Numbered from the stretch's first letter, positions 22,601-31,239 are shown. The stretch is 38,123 bases of DNA from Nocardiopsis suaedae (GCF_027706745.1 NZ_JAQFWP010000068.1:1-38123), one strand, 5' to 3'. The notes: generated by a model not told the origin, from the sequence alone. Numbers and translations are program-made.

Positions 22601-25600
22601 TCATGCCATGCCCAGCTCCCGGGCGCGCGCCCCCGCGGTGGCCCGGTTCGGGACGTCGAGCTTGTTCAGGATGTTCGACACGTGCACGCTGGCCGTCTTC
22701 GGGGTGATGAACAGCTCCTCGGCGATACCGGCGTTGGTCGCGCCCCGCCCCAGCAGGCGCAGCACCTCCGCCTCGCGCGGGGTCAGGCCCTTCGGCAGGG
22801 GCGGCGGCGCGGTCCCCGCACCCTCGCCCAGCGGCACGCCCGCCCTCCGGGCCAGGTCCTCCGCCCGGTGCCGTACCGGCCGCAGCCCGCACGCGTCCGC
22901 CAGCCCCACCGCCTCGCGCAGTGCCTCGGCGACCCTCCCGCGCCGCTCTCCACCCGCGGCCACCGCCTGCTCGGCGAAGTTCACCAGCGCGTCCGCCAGG
23001 GCCGGGCGCATCGGCAGCGGCTTCCAGCGCTCCACCGCCTCGGCCCACAGGTCGGCCACCTCCTCCACCGGCCGCCCCTCGACCCCCGCCAGGCGGGCGG
23101 CCACCGTGGCCTGCCGGGCCTGCAGCACCGGCCCGCGCTGTGGCACCCGCCCGGCCGCCTCGACGATCCGCTTGTGCAGGTCGGGCAGCGGGTCCGCCCA
23201 CTCATGGGAGGCGGCGACCGCCTGCTGGAGCAGAGCCGCGGAGATGTCCAGGTACTGCCACCCGTACCCCGGCCCGACCTCCAGCTCCGCAGAGCGCAGC
23301 ACGTCCACCGCCGTCTCGACGGCCTCCTGCAGCCTGCCCTCCCGCCGCATCAGCTCCACCTGGGCGGCGATGGCCAGCTGCACGATGTGCAGCTGCTTCT
23401 GCGGCTGCGGGCCCAGCGGCGGGACGCGGGCCGCCGCCGCACGCGCCCGCTCGATGTCGCCCCGGGCCATGGCCGCCTGCATCGCCTCCGACTCCAGGAA
23501 CACGCGCAGCTTGGGGGACGGCGACAGCGACACCCCCTCCGCCACCCACCGCTCGGCCTCGTCCAGGTCGCCGGTCTCCACGTACGTCTCGGCCAGGTTC
23601 GAGGCGGCGAAGGGGGTGCTGACGCTCATCAGCCCCATGCCGCGCACCCGGTCGATGGACTGCAGCAGCAGCTCCACCGCCTCACCGTGCAGCCCGAATT
23701 CGCGCAGGTAGTGGGCGAGGATGGCCAGGGCGGTGGTCTCGATGGCGGGCTCGCCCAGCTCCCGGGCCAGGTCCGCGCCCTCCTCCATGGCCTTGCGGCC
23801 GCCCTCGAAGTCCTCGGTGTTGAACAGGGCCGAGCCGACCGTCACCAGGGCGTCGGCCTCCGCGCACCGGTCGCCCTCGGCCACCGCGCGGTTGAGCGCC
23901 CCCTCCGCCAGGTCGAGCCGGGTCACCCGGCCCTCTTGGGCACCGACCAGGTGGCGCAGCGCGGCGATCTCCGACGGGTCGAGGTCGGGGCGGCGCATGC
24001 AGCCCCGCGCCAGCAGCGACAGCGCCATCGAGTAACCGGGCGCGTCGAGCGGGTAGATCTCCAGGGCCGAGAGCAGGTCGTCCATGCCGCGGCCGTCGGC
24101 GCAGTCGAACCGGGCCTGGGCGCGGCGGCGCAGCAGCAGTGCGCGGCGGCCCATCAGCTCCGTGCCGCCCGCCTGGGGCAGGTCCGCCAGGCCTTCGTCG
24201 CACAGCTCGATGGCGCGCATCGGGTCGCCGCTCTCCATCGCCGCCGCGGCCGCGCGGCCGAGCACCTCCACCCGGTCGGCGCCCCCGGTCCGCTCGGCGG
24301 CGTCGGGGACCTGGTCCCACAGCTCCAGGACGCGCTCCAGCATGCGCTGCTCTTCGGCGTAGGCGAGCTTCTCGCCCGCGTACACCGCCGCCCACCAGGC
24401 GGCGCTCAGCGCGCGCGGCAGGTCGTGCGCGGCCCGGAAGTGGTGGGCCTGCTCGGCGGCCAGGCGGTAGGAGGGGACCACCTCGGGCAGCGCGTCCAGG
24501 GCCTCGGCGAAGGCGCGGTGCAGGCGGGTGTGGCGGCCGGGCAGCAGGTCGTCGTGGACGGCCTCGCGCAGCAGGGCGTGCCGGAAGCGGTAGCCGGTCT
24601 CGGTGACCCGGAGGATGTTGGCGTCGACCGCGCTGCGCAGGGCGGTGTCCAGCTCGCCGTGGGGCAGGCCGCTCACCTGGGCGAGCAGCTCGTGCTCGAC
24701 GTGGCCGCCGCTGACCGCGCCCACCGCGGCGGTGCGCACCACCTCGGCGGCGGAGGCGTCCAGCCGGTGCAGGGCGGACAGCAGCAGCTCGCGCGGGCGG
24801 TCGGGGACGGGGGAGTCCATGAAGCCGGGTTGCTCGGCCAGCGACTCCACGAACAGGGGGTTGCCCTGGGAGCGCGCGTGCAGGGCGGCGGCCTCGGCGG
24901 GGGACAGCTCGGCGCCGCGCAGCGAGGCGGCCAGGCGAGCGGCCTCCGCGGAGGTGAGCGGGGCCAGGTCGATGCGCTCGACCTCGGGTAGGCGCTCCAG
25001 CTCGGGCAGCAGGCGGCGCAGCGGGTGGTCGCGGTGCAGCTCGTCGGTGCGGAAGGTGGCCACCAGCTGCACGGGGGCGGTGTCCAGGCTGCGCACCAGG
25101 AAGACCAGCAGGTCGCGGGTGGAGGCGTCGGCCCAGTGCAGGTCCTCCAGGACCACCGTCAGGCCCTCGTCCCCGGCGGCGTGCACCAGGGCGAGCAGGA
25201 CCTGCTGGAAGAGCAGGCCGCGTGCGTTGCGGCGCTCGTCGGGGGCGGGGCCGAGCTCGGGGAGCAGGCGCGGCAGCTCACCGCCGCCGCCCGCGGCCTC
25301 GGCCAGGCCGGGGCCCAGATCACGGAGGAGCTGGCGCAGCACCGCGACGAAGGGGGCGAAGGGCAGGCCGTCCACGCCCAGCTCCAGGCAGCCGCCCGCG
25401 ACGAGGCGGCCGTGGCCGGGCGAGCCGCCGGGGGCCGCGGCGCCTCCGAGGCGGGCGCCGAACTCGGCGAGCAGCCGGGACTTGCCCACCCCGGCCTCAC
25501 CGCCGATGAGGACGGTGCCGGCGCGTCCGTCCCGCGTCCGCCGGGCGTGGGACAGCAGGCGGTCGACGTCGCCGGACCGGCCGACGAAGACGGGGGCGGT

Positions 25601-25672
25601 GCCGCGGGGGGACATGCCAAGGGTGGACATGACGTCCATTATGGGGTCGGACACGGACATTGCGCCGCTCAT
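22601..25672 (-). CDS. LAL-type LuxR transcriptional regulator with STAND-like ATPase domain (copy 2)
   Basis: A 1023-aa regulator with the same layout as the one at 11424. VFVGRSGDVDRLL is followed by Walker A GGEAGVGKSRLL (57-68), Walker B VVLEDLHWADAST and VATFRTDELHRDHPLRRLLP. A long helical TPR-like sensor domain comes next, and the C-terminal LuxR helix-turn-helix is LTPREAEVLRLLGRGATN with FITPKTASVHVSNILNKL. ATPase and HTH are intact. ATG 25672 has GGGAG 8 nt upstream. It is clearly paralogous to LAL copy 1 across the ATPase domain (for example DASTRDLLVFL and HPLRRLLPELERLP in both). A small HHPD-type gene lies 76 bp upstream on the same strand. Confidence 0.95.
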   Translation of the reverse strand: MSGAMSVSDPIMDVMSTLGMSPRGTAPVFVGRSGDVDRLLSHARRTRDGRAGTVLIGGEAGVGKSRLLAEFGARLGGAAAPGGSPGHGRLVAGGCLELGVDGLPFAPFVAVLRQLLRDLGPGLAEAAGGGGELPRLLPELGPAPDERRNARGLLFQQVLLALVHAAGDEGLTVVLEDLHWADASTRDLLVFLVRSLDTAPVQLVATFRTDELHRDHPLRRLLPELERLPEVERIDLAPLTSAEAARLAASLRGAELSPAEAAALHARSQGNPLFVESLAEQPGFMDSPVPDRPRELLLSALHRLDASAAEVVRTAAVGAVSGGHVEHELLAQVSGLPHGELDTALRSAVDANILRVTETGYRFRHALLREAVHDDLLPGRHTRLHRAFAEALDALPEVVPSYRLAAEQAHHFRAAHDLPRALSAAWWAAVYAGEKLAYAEEQRMLERVLELWDQVPDAAERTGGADRVEVLGRAAAAAMESGDPMRAIELCDEGLADLPQAGGTELMGRRALLLRRRAQARFDCADGRGMDDLLSALEIYPLDAPGYSMALSLLARGCMRRPDLDPSEIAALRHLVGAQEGRVTRLDLAEGALNRAVAEGDRCAEADALVTVGSALFNTEDFEGGRKAMEEGADLARELGEPAIETTALAILAHYLREFGLHGEAVELLLQSIDRVRGMGLMSVSTPFAASNLAETYVETGDLDEAERWVAEGVSLSPSPKLRVFLESEAMQAAMARGDIERARAAAARVPPLGPQPQKQLHIVQLAIAAQVELMRREGRLQEAVETAVDVLRSAELEVGPGYGWQYLDISAALLQQAVAASHEWADPLPDLHKRIVEAAGRVPQRGPVLQARQATVAARLAGVEGRPVEEVADLWAEAVERWKPLPMRPALADALVNFAEQAVAAGGERRGRVAEALREAVGLADACGLRPVRHRAEDLARRAGVPLGEGAGTAPPPLPKGLTPREAEVLRLLGRGATNAGIAEELFITPKTASVHVSNILNKLDVPNRATAGARARELGMA

Positions 25673-25748
25673 TTCTCACTCCCCGGAACGGTCGGCCCGG
25701 CCGCGGTGCGGGTCCCGGTCCCCGGCCCCGGCGGGCCGGGAACCGGGC

Positions 25749-25982
25749 TCACCGGCGGCTCTCGGCGGACTCGGGGGAGACGCGCGGGCGCGGCATCCAG
25801 GAGTCGGGGGCGCCGGCCCTGCCGAGGAAGCCGATCAGGGCCTCCAGGCGGGTGCTCGGGTTGCCGCCGCCGGGGCCGCGCCCGGAGGGGGCGTCGACCT
25901 GCGGCGCGGAGGTCTTGGCCTCCCGCTGGAAGTCGGCGATGCGCTCGCGGGCCACGGCCGCGGTCACGTCGGGGTGCATCAT
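25749..25982 (-). CDS. Small HPD-motif protein paired with LAL regulator (copy 2)
   Basis: A 77-aa protein beginning MMHPDVTAAVARERIADFQR, alignable with the start of the 55-aa protein at 11125 (MHHPDHLDELARQHRERLLR). After the amphipathic helix comes a Gly/Pro-rich middle and a tail with LEALIGFLGRAGAPDSW. GGGAGG lies about 8 nt before ATG 25982; a second ATG follows at once. It directly precedes the LAL gene, in the same order as the pair at 11125-14459. Function unknown. Confidence 0.72.
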   Translation of the reverse strand: MMHPDVTAAVARERIADFQREAKTSAPQVDAPSGRGPGGGNPSTRLEALIGFLGRAGAPDSWMPRPRVSPESAESRR

Positions 25983-26027
25983 CGTGGGTCCCTCCCCGTG
26001 GGGGCCGGTCCGTCCGGCCCGCTGTGG

Positions 26028-26169
26028 GTCTCAGACTCGTTCTAAGAAGAAGGGCCGGGCATCGGGCGGATGCCTTAAATCGGTGGTCCGGGGAGTGTTC
26101 GGGACCACACGGGCACCTAAGAGGCGGCGATCGGCGTCTTATGGGCGTGTCGCGGAACGTGTCTGAGAC
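26028..26169. promoter_or_regulatory. Divergent promoter region with 15-bp inverted repeat
   Basis: GTCTCAGACTCGTTC (26028-26042) and GAACGTGTCTGAGAC (26155-26169) are reverse complements with one mismatch, 112 bp apart. They bracket the region between the small HPD gene (start 25982, minus) and the secreted-protein gene (start 26235, plus). TCTAAGA and CCTAAGA motifs within it resemble the CCTAAGG repeats at 11003-11031. It may be a pair of operator sites allowing looping, or the ends of a decayed insertion. Confidence 0.4.
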
Positions 26170-26234
26170 ATCGCGGGTAGTTGTCGAATCCGGAGTCCGG
26201 TAAGCCGGACACGGGATGCTCTCCGGGGGATGCG

Positions 26235-26939
26235 ATGGGTCTGGCCCGTTCACGAATGCGCCGATGGGTTCCGGTCGCGGCCGCGGCGGCACTGCTGTGG
26301 GGGACGGGGGCGGGCGCTGTCGGCGCGGCCTTCGCCGACGGCGGGGACGGCGCGGGCGGCACGAACGGCGGCAAGGACGACGACACGGCGGAATCCCCGC
26401 ACCCGGACGGCGTCCCCGCCCTGTCCATCGAGGTGACCGACGGCCTGGACGGGATGGAGCCGGGGGACGTCACCGAGTACACGGTCACCCTGCGCAACGA
26501 CGGCGAGGAGAAGCTCGACGGCATCTTCCTCTCCCAGGGGATCCCGCCGGAGATGGAGCTGGTGGAGACCGACGGCGAGCGGTACGGCAAGCCCGGCGGC
26601 GCGCTGGAGGACCTTGCCGTGTGGACCGTGGACCTGAAACCGGGGGAGAGCGCGACCGGCCGTACGAAGGCGCGCTTGGCCGACCCGGGGGAGAAGGTGT
26701 GGCGGGTCGCCGCCACCGCGTGCGCGCAGGAGAGCGAGGACAGCCCGCCGGTGGTCTGCGCGACCGACGCCAATCTGATCCCGCGGACGCCCGAGCCGTC
26801 CGGATCCGCGTCCCCCGCTGCGGCGTCGGCCGCCGCGGAATCGGACGGCCCCATCGGCAGGACCGAGGGGGCGGCCCTGACGGGGCTGGTGGTGGGCGCC
26901 GGGGTCGTCTACTTCCTCTGGCGCTGGAGGCGGGCTTAG
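26235..26939 (+). CDS. Secreted, membrane-anchored protein with DUF11/CARDB-like domain
   Basis: A 234-aa protein. MRRWVPVAAAAALLWGTGAG is a signal peptide (residues about 8-36, ending FADG). A Gly/Asp-rich stretch follows, then a beta-sandwich at about 60-175 with VTEYTVTLRNDGEEKLDG, VWTVDLKPGESATGR and DPGEKVWRVAATACAQES, as in DUF11/CARDB adhesin-like repeats. A Ser/Ala/Pro linker leads to a C-terminal membrane helix (ALTGLVVGAGVVYFLWRW) with a positive tail. It should be held on the outer face of the membrane with the domain outside. There is no LPXTG motif. ATG 26235 has GGGGGA 4 nt upstream. Confidence 0.8.
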   Translation: MGLARSRMRRWVPVAAAAALLWGTGAGAVGAAFADGGDGAGGTNGGKDDDTAESPHPDGVPALSIEVTDGLDGMEPGDVTEYTVTLRNDGEEKLDGIFLSQGIPPEMELVETDGERYGKPGGALEDLAVWTVDLKPGESATGRTKARLADPGEKVWRVAATACAQESEDSPPVVCATDANLIPRTPEPSGSASPAAASAAAESDGPIGRTEGAALTGLVVGAGVVYFLWRWRRA

Positions 26940-27028
26940 CCGGGGCGAGAAGGGTGTGGCCCGGGCATGCGTCGAGCCCCGGCCGGTCGGCGCGGCGCCG
27001 GCCGCCCCGGGAGCGTTACGGTGTTCCC

Positions 27029-27508
27029 GTGATGGACACCGACGGTCGGGCGCCCGAGGACGACGCGTCCCTCCCGTCCCTCCCGCTGCCCATCGCCGAG
27101 TTCGCGTTCCCCGGTGAGCTGCGCGACCGGCTGGTCGCCGCGGTCCTGGCCGGGGAGAAGACCGCGACGAGCTGCCTGTACGTCGAGTACGAGGCGGACG
27201 GGGAGGAGCCCCCGGAGGTCGGCACACGTGAGGTGGTCGTCGACTCCGCCGGTCGGCCCGTCGGGGTGATCGAGACGACCGAGGTCCGGGTGCTGCCGCT
27301 GGCCGAGGTGGACCGGCGGCACGCCGTGGACGAGGGCGAGGGGTACACCGGCACCGACGACTGGCGCCGGAGCCATGAGGAGTTCTGGCACAGCGCGGAG
27401 TACCGGGAGGCGATCGGAAGACCCGGGTTCGCCGTGGACGACGGCACGCTCGTGGTCGCGCAGCGCTTCCGCCTGGTCGAAGACCTGACGGGCCCGGCCC
27501 CGCCCTGA
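27029..27508 (+). CDS. ASCH-domain protein
   Basis: A 159-aa protein of the ASCH superfamily, a PUA-like fold thought to bind RNA or modified nucleosides. Visible features are FPGELRDRLVAAVLAGEKTA TSC in the N-terminal half, VVDSAGRPVGVIETTEVRVL, then FWHSAEYREAIG and VVAQRFRLV at the end. GTG 27029 is chosen because TACGGT at 27017-27022 lies 6 nt upstream, fitting a leaderless transcript; ATG 27032 is the alternative. It stands alone between the anchored protein and the PhyH-like gene. Confidence 0.88.
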   Translation: MMDTDGRAPEDDASLPSLPLPIAEFAFPGELRDRLVAAVLAGEKTATSCLYVEYEADGEEPPEVGTREVVVDSAGRPVGVIETTEVRVLPLAEVDRRHAVDEGEGYTGTDDWRRSHEEFWHSAEYREAIGRPGFAVDDGTLVVAQRFRLVEDLTGPAPP

Positions 27509-27643
27509 GGCGGCCTGCCCCACCTTCTCTCTTGCTCTCTCGCCCGCGTGCGCGTCCCGGGTCTGAGGAGCGCCCGCCAGGCGCCTCATACGCCGCCGGA
27601 ATTTCGATGGACCGGCATTCGGCGGGTCGGGCAGAGTGCCCGC

Positions 27644-28432
27644 ATGGTCGATGAGAGTGAAAAGGCCGCCTTCGTCGAGGACGGTTTCCTCCGGATCGAA
27701 GGGGCGTTCTCCCGCGATCTGGCAGAGCAGTGCCGCGCCATCATCTGGCGGGACCTGGAGGCCGACCCCGGGGACCCGGCGACCTGGCCGTACCCGGTGG
27801 CGGCGCGCCCGTACTACACACAGGAGCCGTTCGTCGCGGCTGCCAACACGGACCGGCTGCACGAGGCGTTCGACGCCCTCGTCGGCCCTGGGCGCTGGGA
27901 GCCGCAGACCGGCCTGGGCGGTTTCGTCATCCGGTTTCCGGGCGGTGAGCCCGCCGTCGTCGACGGGTGGCACGTCGACGTGAGCTTCCCGGGGCCCGAA
28001 TCCGTCCCCGGCGATTACCTGACCTGGCGTGCGAACGTCCGGTCCCGGGAGCGCGCGCTGCTGATGCTCTTCCTGTTGTCCGACGTGGGCGACGCGGACG
28101 CGCCGACGCGCCTGCGGGTGGGGTCCCACATGGACGTCGCGCGGGTCCTCGAACCCGAAGGGGAGGAGGGCCTGGACGCCAGGGAGCTGGCCCGCCGCGC
28201 GGACGAGGCGAGTGCGCATCGTCCCGTGGCCCTGGCGACGGGCAGGGCGGGCGACGTGGTCCTGTGCCACCCGTTCCTGGTCCACGCGGGCCGGCCGCAC
28301 GTGGGCGAGGTACCGCGCTTCCTGGGGCAGCCGAAGCTCAGCCCGGCAGGGCCGATGCGCCTCGGAGACGATGAGGCGGTGCTCTCCCCGGTCGAGGCCG
28401 CGGTGTCACGGGCGTTGGGGGCGTCCCTCTGA
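27644..28432 (+). CDS. Phytanoyl-CoA dioxygenase (PhyH)-family Fe(II)/2-oxoglutarate oxygenase
   Basis: A 262-aa oxygenase. FVEDGFLRIEGAFSRDLAEQ is the typical N-terminal PhyH segment. Fe ligands are visible as H110 and D112 in WHVDVSFPG, and H214 in FLVHAGRPH, with a nearby arginine likely to bind 2-oxoglutarate. LLMLFLLSDVG and APTRLRVGSHMDV form the expected core strands. Substrate unknown; the family includes halogenases and antibiotic hydroxylases. ATG 27644 may be leaderless (CAGAGT 6 nt upstream). The 3' end overlaps the convergent membrane-protein gene by 27 bp. A decayed copy of its last ~200 bp lies at 29224-29418. Confidence 0.88.
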   Translation: MVDESEKAAFVEDGFLRIEGAFSRDLAEQCRAIIWRDLEADPGDPATWPYPVAARPYYTQEPFVAAANTDRLHEAFDALVGPGRWEPQTGLGGFVIRFPGGEPAVVDGWHVDVSFPGPESVPGDYLTWRANVRSRERALLMLFLLSDVGDADAPTRLRVGSHMDVARVLEPEGEEGLDARELARRADEASAHRPVALATGRAGDVVLCHPFLVHAGRPHVGEVPRFLGQPKLSPAGPMRLGDDEAVLSPVEAAVSRALGASL

Positions 28433-29083
28433 GAGGCGGGTGGCCAGCGCGCGCAGAAGCTCCCGGGTGAAGCCGAAGGCGAGTGCGGCGCTTCCCAGGG
28501 TCAAGGGGACGACCACGATGCCGAAGGGCACAAGGAGCACGAAGTAGAGCTGCGAGTACTGCCGCCCCGGCGTGGCCCCCGGGACGTACGCCGTGGCGCC
28601 GTGGTCGACGGCGATGCCGCCGCCGTCGACGAAGCGCGCCTGCTCGGTGCGCCCGATGTCGCATTCCTCGTCGAGGACGTGCGTCGTCACATCGGTCCGC
28701 ACGGGGCCGCCGTCCTCGGGGGTGAAGGTCCCGAAGCACTGGAGGCGGGTGCTCCCGCGGGTCGAAGTGATCTCGCGCAGGTCGGTCATGGTCACCGTGC
28801 CCTCCTCACCGGCCTGGTCGTAGGCGGCGGCCAGGTGGGCGACGGTGAAACGCGTCAGGTCGTGGGCGAGTACTCCGCATCCGAGTGTGAGCACGATGCC
28901 GATGACCGCCCCTATGGCCAGGGCGCCGACGGGGAGGTCCACCTTGCGCCGGGCCAACCTGCGACCTTCCGCGCGCGCGAGACGCTTCGTGTCGCTGCCC
29001 TGTGCACCGCCCTGCTGGCTCAACACCTCGTCACGGAGGCGTCTGAGGCGCTCCAGATCGCTCTCCCCGCGGTGCTTCCCCAT
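28406..29083 (-). CDS. Two-helix membrane protein, DUF3592-like
   Basis: A 225-aa protein with a charged cytoplasmic N-terminus (residues 1-48, KRLARAEGRRLARRK just before the membrane), a first helix at about 50-73 and a second at about 179-205. The loop between them (about 74-178) is predicted extracytoplasmic and contains two cysteines (C116, C141) in LQCFGTF and DEECDIG, which could form a disulfide; the arrangement resembles DUF3592 proteins. ATG 29083 is preceded by a modest AGGGG. It is convergent with the PhyH-like gene, and lies between that gene and its decayed copy. Function unknown. Confidence 0.72.
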   Translation of the reverse strand: MGKHRGESDLERLRRLRDEVLSQQGGAQGSDTKRLARAEGRRLARRKVDLPVGALAIGAVIGIVLTLGCGVLAHDLTRFTVAHLAAAYDQAGEEGTVTMTDLREITSTRGSTRLQCFGTFTPEDGGPVRTDVTTHVLDEECDIGRTEQARFVDGGGIAVDHGATAYVPGATPGRQYSQLYFVLLVPFGIVVVPLTLGSAALAFGFTRELLRALATRLSEGRPQRP

Positions 29084-29223
29084 GGATCGCGGCCCCTGCT
29101 CCCGTCGCTCGGTTCCTCTGCCCCTGCCCTGGGGTGCGACGGAGCGCAGTGGCAGCGGGTTCCACCGAGCGACTCGGCGACCGTCGCCAGGGCGACGCCG
29201 CGCTCCGGGGTGCAATAAGCGCG

Positions 29224-29418
29224 CGCTGGGCAGGACGGCGACGCGGTCCTGTGCTCGCCGTTCCTAGTGCGCGTGGGCCAGGTGCATGCGGGGAAGGCGT
29301 CGCGATTCCTAGGGCACCGATGCTCAGCCCGGCAGAACCGATGCACCTTAGAGGTGATGAGGCGGCACTCTCCCCCGTTGAGACCGCGGTCAGGAGGGCT
29401 TCCGTGGCGTTGAGCCAC
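29224..29418 (+). pseudogene. Decayed copy of the 3' end of the PhyH-like oxygenase gene
   Basis: The DNA aligns along its length with 28235-28432 of the oxygenase gene, roughly three quarters identical by eye (GACGCGGTCCTGTGCTCGCC, CTCAGCCCGGCAG and GATGAGGCGGCACTCTCCCC are clear anchors). Translation reads AVLCSPFLVRVG where the gene has VVLCHPFLVHAG, so the iron-binding histidine is arginine. A 1-bp deletion after RFLG shifts the frame. No start codon or N-terminal part remains. The rest of the 29084-29551 gap shows no gene. Confidence 0.8.
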
Positions 29419-29551
29419 AGGGCTGACCTCGGGACACGACGAGTACATGACGATGTCGGGTCTTCGTATCCGTTGCAGAGGAAGTGCTGGCATCCGAGGT
29501 CGCTCTGCCGGATGATTCGTTCTACCACCTGACTCTCAAGGGAGAGAAGCC

Positions 29552-30571
29552 ATGGGGACCGGCGGCGAAGGACGGTCTGAGGACTGTGGCCGGATGCCGG
29601 CTACGTGGCAGTCGCGCGCGGTGAGTGGCCTGCGCATTCTCCTGAAGGCAGGCGCGGCGGTAGGGGGGAAGGTCAGCGACGCGATCCGCTGGGCGATCGG
29701 CTTCGCCAAGCGCGCTCCATGGAAGACGCTCGCGGCGGCCGTCTTCACCGTCGTCCTCGGCCCGCTGCTGGTAGGGGTCGCTCTGGAGTTGCTGAAGCCG
29801 GTCGTCGGCCCGGACGAGGGAGGCACCACGGCCTCCCCGAGCCCATCCACGGAAGGAGGCTCCGCGCCAAACGGAGATGGGACGCCGCCGGTCGAGGTGC
29901 TGTCCGTCGAGGTGTCGCACTCGGAGGAGGGAGACCTGTGGGCGTCCCCAGAGCCGATCCGTTTGGACGAGAGCGAGTTGGCGGAACTGGACCGCCTGAA
30001 GGCGGAGGACCGGCAGGCCTATGCACAACGGATGCGCGCCTACGGCGCTGGCGAGGTCGGCCAGGAGAACATCCGGGTCATTCTCAGGGGGGCGCGCCCG
30101 GAAGGGGCGCGAATCATGCAGATGCGGGCGGAGAGGGAGTGCGGTCCCCCGGATTCCGGAACACTGTTCTACTCGCCCGATGCCGGTCTGGACCCTGTTG
30201 AGAGCGCCTACTTTGACCTGGACTCGCCGGATCCTGTGGCCCAGAGAGTCGACGAGTTCAATGAGCCTGTGGGCGAGTTCTTCGCGGGCGACACCTATCA
30301 ACTGGAACAGGGCGAGGAGGTCGTGTTCGACATCATCGGCGCCACCCAGAACCGGGCGTGCGAGTTCACCATCGGGCTCGACGTTCTGGCGGACGGCGAC
30401 CGTTCGACCGTATCCATCGACGACGAAGGAATGCCGTTCCGTGTGAGCGGCCGGGCGCCCGCGGACGCGTACGAAGCCGCGTATGTGGGAGGTGTCGTCG
30501 TCGACGGCGCATGGCACCGGGTCGACGAGGAGATCGTGGAGTACGACCCGTGGGCGGGTTACGACGAGTGA
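29552..30571 (+). CDS. Unrecognised single-pass membrane protein with C-terminal soluble domain
   Basis: A 339-aa protein I do not recognise. A basic N-terminal part (residues 1-58) precedes one membrane helix (about 59-82, LAAAVFTVVLGPLLVGVALE). A Ser/Pro/Gly linker (about 87-112) leads to an acidic domain with VEVLSVEVSHSEEGDLWASP, ENIRVILRGARPEGARI, a FTIGLDVLADGDRSTVSIDD beta-rich segment and an acidic end (EEIVEYDPWAGYDE). The C-terminal domain probably lies outside the cell. GGGAG 8 nt before ATG 29552 is a good ribosome site. Similar actinobacterial proteins of this layout exist but lack a known role. It is convergent with the TetR gene. Confidence 0.75.
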   Translation: MGTGGEGRSEDCGRMPATWQSRAVSGLRILLKAGAAVGGKVSDAIRWAIGFAKRAPWKTLAAAVFTVVLGPLLVGVALELLKPVVGPDEGGTTASPSPSTEGGSAPNGDGTPPVEVLSVEVSHSEEGDLWASPEPIRLDESELAELDRLKAEDRQAYAQRMRAYGAGEVGQENIRVILRGARPEGARIMQMRAERECGPPDSGTLFYSPDAGLDPVESAYFDLDSPDPVAQRVDEFNEPVGEFFAGDTYQLEQGEEVVFDIIGATQNRACEFTIGLDVLADGDRSTVSIDDEGMPFRVSGRAPADAYEAAYVGGVVVDGAWHRVDEEIVEYDPWAGYDE

Positions 30572-30604
30572 GGCTCGTCCGGGAGCGGTCGGCCCGTCCC
30601 GGTG

Positions 30605-31162
30605 TCAGAGGTCGGCGAGGAGCTTGTCGACCAGGGTCTCGGCCCATTCCGGTTCGGGGTCGCCCTGGGAGAAGAAGACCCGGAACACGATCGGCGCGGT
30701 GACCCGGTCGGTGACCGTGTCGGCGTCGGGGTGGGGCTCGCCGCGCCGTGCGGCGCGGTCGAGGATGGCGCGGATCTTGACCTGGCAGTACCGGTTGCAC
30801 TGCTCGGAGTTCTCCTCGCCCTCGCTGGCGACGAGGTCGCGCACGTACTCCCGCCCGGGTGACGAGGAGATCTCCTCCAGGTACAGGCGGGCCCACGCCT
30901 TGAGGTCGGTGTCCAGCGCGCCGGTGTCGTCCGGCGGGTCGTCGGGGCGCATGCGTTCCCGGGCGACGTCGGCCAGCAGCTCCTGGAGCGTCCCCCAGCG
31001 GCGGTACACGGTCGACGGCGTCACCCCCGCGTGCTGGGCGACGAGCGGCACGCTCAGCTCGGACCGCGACCGCTCGCTCTGCAGGTCGCGGACGGCATCG
31101 TGCACGGCCTGCTGCACGCGGGCGCTGCGGCCGCCGGTGCGGGTTCCCTGGATCGGACTCAC
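30605..31162 (-). CDS. TetR-family repressor of the adjacent MFS transporter
   Basis: A 185-aa TetR protein. The helix-turn-helix is at about 38-62 (SVPLVAQHAGVTPSTVYRRW). The C-terminal domain includes EENSEQCNRYCQVKIRAILD and resembles the TetR_C_16 group. It starts at a GTG (31162) with TAAACT 6 nt upstream on the minus strand, fitting a leaderless message. That -10 box overlaps the palindrome at 31173-31193, so the protein should repress itself. It is divergent from the MFS transporter at 31256, which it most likely controls. Confidence 0.93.
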   Translation of the reverse strand: MSPIQGTRTGGRSARVQQAVHDAVRDLQSERSRSELSVPLVAQHAGVTPSTVYRRWGTLQELLADVARERMRPDDPPDDTGALDTDLKAWARLYLEEISSSPGREYVRDLVASEGEENSEQCNRYCQVKIRAILDRAARRGEPHPDADTVTDRVTAPIVFRVFFSQGDPEPEWAETLVDKLLADL

Positions 31163-31172
31163 GGCGCCAGTT

Positions 31173-31193
31173 TAACGCAAACTCTTTGCGTTA
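31173..31193. promoter_or_regulatory. TetR operator O1
   Basis: A perfect palindrome, TAACGCAAA-CTC-TTTGCGTTA, between the divergent tetR and MFS genes. It overlaps the leaderless -10 box of tetR (31169-31174 on the minus strand). Confidence 0.85.
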
Positions 31194-31218
31194 GCGCGAG
31201 GCGGGGGTGTAGCGTCCT

Positions 31219-31239
31219 AAACGCAAATTCTTAGCTTTA
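31219..31239. promoter_or_regulatory. TetR operator O2 (imperfect)
   Basis: AAACGCAAA-TTC-TTAGCTTTA is an imperfect copy of O1, with its left half conserved, centred 46 bp from O1 and 17 bp before the MFS start codon. It would block the transporter promoter or its early transcript. Confidence 0.75.

Noticed and set aside
26216-27508. A 430-aa frame that would fuse an N-terminal part to the ASCH domain
   Set aside because: The first ~270 residues are an Arg/Gly-rich shadow of the anchored surface protein in another frame; the leaderless start at 27029 explains the ASCH gene.
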